From the NCBI GenBank assembly GCA_029881435.1, contig JAOUMR010000012.1, positions 1-53,344 of the forward strand: a stretch of 53,344 bases of DNA, given 5' to 3'. Position numbers and translations under genes: made by a program. The notes beneath the pieces are model-generated. The model was given only the letters and a program-made list of their open reading frames with translations, was not told the origin of the DNA and made no database searches. This DNA comes from Nitrospira sp. Its GTDB lineage: Bacteria; Nitrospirota; Nitrospiria; Nitrospirales; Nitrospiraceae. Of the stretch, positions 50,928 through 53,344 are shown piece by piece; the first letter of the stretch is position 1; each line of letters opens with the position of its first letter.

Positions 50928-51475
50928 GACGTTTGCTTCTCCAGTAGGCCAGCATAGCCGTCAAAATGCGAAGACAAGGCCAGCAGCAGCGGTGTCAGCA
51001 CCGCCCAGCCGATGGCCAAAGCCAACAACCCTGCGGGCATATTGCCGAATTCCAGCGCCCCGAGGCGGAGGCCGCCGTAGTAGGCGGCAGGGCCCCCGAC
51101 GGCTCCAAAAACAATCGCGAGAACCCAGCGCCCTCTCATCCAACGCAATGAGATATTCAAGAGGGTTGCGAAGAGCCCCCACAACGCCACGATCCAATAC
51201 GGGGCAACGTTCGGGAACACGATTCCCGAGGAATACTGAAGCCAGCCCTGCCAGACCAACAGGCTATCGAAGACGAGTCCTAAGCCGAGCGAGAGGAGCA
51301 CCAGTTCGAGCTCCGCTGTTGGCATGGGAGCGCGGAGCACGTGCGTGACCACCACCGCCGTTGTCACAAGGATGCCGAGCCAGGGCTGATGCGCCGCGGC
51401 GCTCAACACACACGCAAACCAGCCGATCTGAAACAGCACAACGTTGCTGACAATCATCGTGGTGCTCATCTTCAT
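50924..51475 (-). CDS. DUF2878-family membrane protein
   Basis: A 183-residue integral membrane protein with about five hydrophobic helices (IVSNVVLFQIGWFACVLSAA, VLAIVFGAVGGPAAYYGGLR, GLLALAIGWAVLTPLLLALS). DUF2878 has no assigned function; it commonly accompanies DUF1295 and CFA-type methyltransferase genes. ATG 51475 is chosen because it shares one base with the preceding CFA-like gene stop (TGATG), indicating coupling. Confidence 0.83.
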   Translation of the reverse strand: MKMSTTMIVSNVVLFQIGWFACVLSAAAHQPWLGILVTTAVVVTHVLRAPMPTAELELVLLSLGLGLVFDSLLVWQGWLQYSSGIVFPNVAPYWIVALWGLFATLLNISLRWMRGRWVLAIVFGAVGGPAAYYGGLRLGALEFGNMPAGLLALAIGWAVLTPLLLALSSHFDGYAGLLEKQTS

Positions 51476-52536
51476 CAGGCACTCGCCCTCGATTTGTCGA
51501 AGAGATAGTGACTGACCCCCCACTGTCGGCCCTCTTCATAGCCGAACAGTTCAGCACAGGCCATGAAGAACAGTCGCCACCGCCCCCACCAGATGCGCGC
51601 GCGCGCCTTGCCGTAGACGCGTTCGATCACGGGCCACAGTGATTCGCGGGCGGTATCCATATTGCTCAGCCAGGCGTTGGCTGTCTTTTCATAGTGCGTG
51701 CCGTCCCACCGCCAGCGGTCCACGCAGGCAAGATGGTCCTGGCAGGCCAGCGGAAGGCCATCGCTGGGCATCATCCCGCCCGTGAAAAACTGCCGACTCA
51801 TCCAGTCGGCGGGTCCCCGGTCTTCGAACAGGTACGACGTAGCGCGATGCACGAACACGTGCATGAAGAACTGGCCGCCCGGTTTCAGCCATCGGCGGAC
51901 GCGAGCAAAGAGATCAGGCCAGTTACGCATGTGTTCGAACATTTCCACCGACACCACCCGATCGAATTGCCCGGAGTCGATCTCGAACGTGTTCATATCG
52001 CAGGTCATCACCCGAACCTGGTTCTGTAGGCCACGTTTTCTGGCCTGGGCCTCAATGTAAGCCCGCTGCGAGCAAGAATTGGAGACCGCTGTGATGCGGC
52101 TGTCGGGGTAGTGCTCAGCCATCCACAGCGTGAGGGACCCCCAGCCGCATCCGAGTTCCAAAATCGTTTGCCCATTTATCAGGCCTGCATGGAGGCAGGA
52201 TTCACGTAAACCGGCGGCTTCTGCTTGGCCTAGGGTTGTCGCGTTGGCGGGCCAGAAGGCGCTGCTGTATTTGAGGTGGGGCCCGAGGACCTGCCGGAAG
52301 AACTCAACCGGAACCTCATAGTGCTGATCATTGGCTTTCTCCGGTACCACTGCGATGGGCGCACGGCGCATCTGGTCGATAAATTGCGTTTCCTGCAGTG
52401 CTGCTGTTCGAGCGTCGCCCGACCGGATCTCCTGGAGACGCTGCGTGAGCAACTGCCGAATCCCCCATCGGAGCACCACGTCTGGGAACAGCCCCTGTTC
52501 GGCCAAGTTCAATGCAAGACGAGTGAGATGTTGCAC
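51475..52536 (-). CDS. CFA synthase-like SAM methyltransferase, second copy in the operon
   Basis: A 353-residue methyltransferase of the CFA-like family, distinct from the one at 45384-46688. HYEVPVEFFRQVLGPHLKYS, SSAFWPANATTLGQAEAAGL and ILELGCGWGSLTLWMAEHYP (SAM site) are visible, then VVSVEMFEHMRNWPDLFARV and FFMHVFVHRATSYLFEDRGP. GTG 52536 is preferred because GGAGG lies 8 bp upstream; a TTG at 52551 is in frame. In the operon it probably methylates the same lipid class, or performs the carbon-transfer step to the FAD enzyme's substrate. Confidence 0.88.
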   Translation of the reverse strand: MQHLTRLALNLAEQGLFPDVVLRWGIRQLLTQRLQEIRSGDARTAALQETQFIDQMRRAPIAVVPEKANDQHYEVPVEFFRQVLGPHLKYSSAFWPANATTLGQAEAAGLRESCLHAGLINGQTILELGCGWGSLTLWMAEHYPDSRITAVSNSCSQRAYIEAQARKRGLQNQVRVMTCDMNTFEIDSGQFDRVVSVEMFEHMRNWPDLFARVRRWLKPGGQFFMHVFVHRATSYLFEDRGPADWMSRQFFTGGMMPSDGLPLACQDHLACVDRWRWDGTHYEKTANAWLSNMDTARESLWPVIERVYGKARARIWWGRWRLFFMACAELFGYEEGRQWGVSHYLFDKSRASA

Positions 52537-52588
52537 GGGTTTAGCCTCCAAACAAACGTACGCGTATGGATACTGCCTTACGCCATCA

Positions 52589-53098
52589 TCATGAAAAACG
52601 CTTCACCTGTTCTGCCAATGTGTTGGCGACGTGATCCAAGTCAAATGGCCACGCATAACGAAGCTCAATGCTGGGATACTGTGGCCGTAATTGATCGAGA
52701 ATTTCCGGAATCTCTACTTCCGAATGTGAACCGCCTGGTGTGAACATCGTGGTCGTCACGGTAATATGAGTCGCTCCCTGCTGGATCAACGATTCGACCG
52801 ATTCCTCCAACGTTGGTGCACAAAACTCATTGTAGGCCACGGCAAAGAGCGCGCCGTCGAGTTGAGCTCGCAGGCGTGCCGCGACGGTTTCGAGACCTGC
52901 TTGATAGGGGTCTGTCTCCGCGGTTCTCGGCCACTGGCGAACCTTGGTATCCAGCTCCAGTTCTTCTGCAGAAGGTGGAAGCTTCGCGGCACGCCGCTGG
53001 GCTTCCAACCGTTTCAGTTTCGTGACTAATTCCTGAGGGCACCCCTTGGGAATGCCACCGTGACCGACCAGAATGACTCCGTGTTGTTGCGTCGCCAT
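52589..53098 (-). CDS. cbiX: Sirohydrochlorin ferrochelatase/cobaltochelatase-like protein (CbiX)
   Basis: A 169-residue CbiX-family protein. GVILVGHGGIPKGCPQEL carries the conserved active-site HG, AVAYNEFCAPTLEESVESLI the second block, and VTTTMFTPGGSHSEVEIPEI the third (the C-terminal His). Such chelatases insert iron or cobalt into sirohydrochlorin for siroheme or B12. A charged insert of about 40 residues (KLKRLEAQRRAAKLPPSAEE) follows the first block. AGGAGG lies upstream of the ATG. It lies 37 bp upstream of the CFA-like gene. Confidence 0.88.
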   Translation of the reverse strand: MATQQHGVILVGHGGIPKGCPQELVTKLKRLEAQRRAAKLPPSAEELELDTKVRQWPRTAETDPYQAGLETVAARLRAQLDGALFAVAYNEFCAPTLEESVESLIQQGATHITVTTTMFTPGGSHSEVEIPEILDQLRPQYPSIELRYAWPFDLDHVANTLAEQVKRFS

Positions 53099-53120
53099 GC
53101 ATCCTCCTAGAAAGAGTTGG

Positions 53121-53150
53121 GCCCGGAATCCTTAGAATGGAATTCCGGGC
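53121..53150 (-). terminator. Hairpin between cbiX and the gene upstream
   Basis: GCCCGGAAT (53121-53129) pairs with ATTCCGGGC (53142-53150) around a 12-nt loop, with further CC/GG pairing possible. It lies just past the stop of the partial minus-strand gene and before cbiX, so it probably ends that gene's transcript. Confidence 0.5.
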
Positions 53151-53190
53151 CGATTACTGCTACACCAACCGTTTCGTTAACGGCGTACCA

Positions 53191-53344
53191 TTAATAGACA
53201 GACTTTGCGCCTGGGCTCACCTGGCTGGGGAACGGATCCAGGATGCTCTTGGGCGCATTGTTCCAGATCACATCCGCCAGGTTCGACATGCGGCTCACGA
53301 TCTGGGCCGCCACGCCGCCCGCGGCGCCGAACAACCCGCACCAG
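53191..53344 (-). CDS. C-terminal end of an unidentified protein
   Basis: The last 50 codons of a minus-strand gene whose start lies outside the window. It reads [20 protein letters not shown], then [20 protein letters not shown] and [10 protein letters not shown], then TAA. A glycine/alanine-rich, hydrophobic first part hints at the end of a membrane segment. I do not recognise the family. The stop is followed by a hairpin. Confidence 0.6.
   Translation of the reverse strand, partial: WCGLFGAAGGVAAQIVSRMSNLADVIWNNAPKSILDPFPSQVSPGAKSVY

Overview
The window looks like a chromosomal segment of a Gram-negative, lipopolysaccharide-making bacterium. The sequence shows an ABC-exported O-polysaccharide locus, KdsC-like and GDP-mannose enzymes, a TonB-dependent receptor, DegP, an AMIN-domain cell-wall amidase, periplasmic c-type cytochromes and MEP-pathway isoprenoid genes. 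An archaeal-type class I aldolase, a CobW GTPase and the overall gene style would suit Nitrospira (Nitrospirota). That is inference from content; no marker gene here proves the taxon.

Region 1 (1-14.4 kb, + strand) is a surface-polysaccharide cluster. It holds the end of rmlA, an apparent rmlC scrap, a long two-domain glycosyltransferase, two related GT8-like transferases, a GT4-like and two GT2 transferases, three methyltransferases, a hexapeptide acyltransferase, an SDR enzyme and the Wzm/Wzt exporter. No wzx or wzy is seen. Spacing is tight with many stop/start overlaps. Region 2 (14.5-24.6 kb, + strand) carries kdsC, manC and manB (sugar activation), a DUF3108 protein, fbp and class I fba (gluconeogenesis), degP, ispD, ispF and cysE. 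It ends at a perfect hairpin shared with the convergent psiF-repeat gene.

Region 3 (24.7-31.5 kb) is mixed housekeeping: a phosphoenolpyruvate mutase fused to a nucleotidyltransferase, truA, an amidase, a YacP-type NYN protein, tatD and DAHP synthase. Region 4 (31.6-38.5 kb) holds a small His-containing secreted protein, a TonB-dependent receptor and a TonB-C-like protein (probably metal uptake), an internally duplicated membrane coiled-coil protein, a PAP2 phosphatase, a CobW-family GTPase and a SUI1 factor.

Region 5 (38.5-45.3 kb) is a decay and transfer zone. It contains two broken cupin genes in direct orientation, a possible otsA fragment, three small periplasmic or cytochrome genes, a G+C-rich queuosine-precursor transporter gene, a 5'-truncated IS256-type transposase with three in-frame TGA codons, a frameshifted IS1634-like transposase and a decayed cbiX copy. 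Region 6 (45.4-52.5 kb, minus strand) is a lipid-modification gene set: two cyclopropane-synthase-like methyltransferases, an FAD oxidoreductase, DUF1365, a lipocalin lipoprotein, DUF6134-, DUF1295- and DUF2878-type proteins. An intact cbiX follows at 52.6-53.1 kb, so this cluster lies between an intact and a ruined cbiX. The window ends in the C-terminus of an unidentified minus-strand protein.
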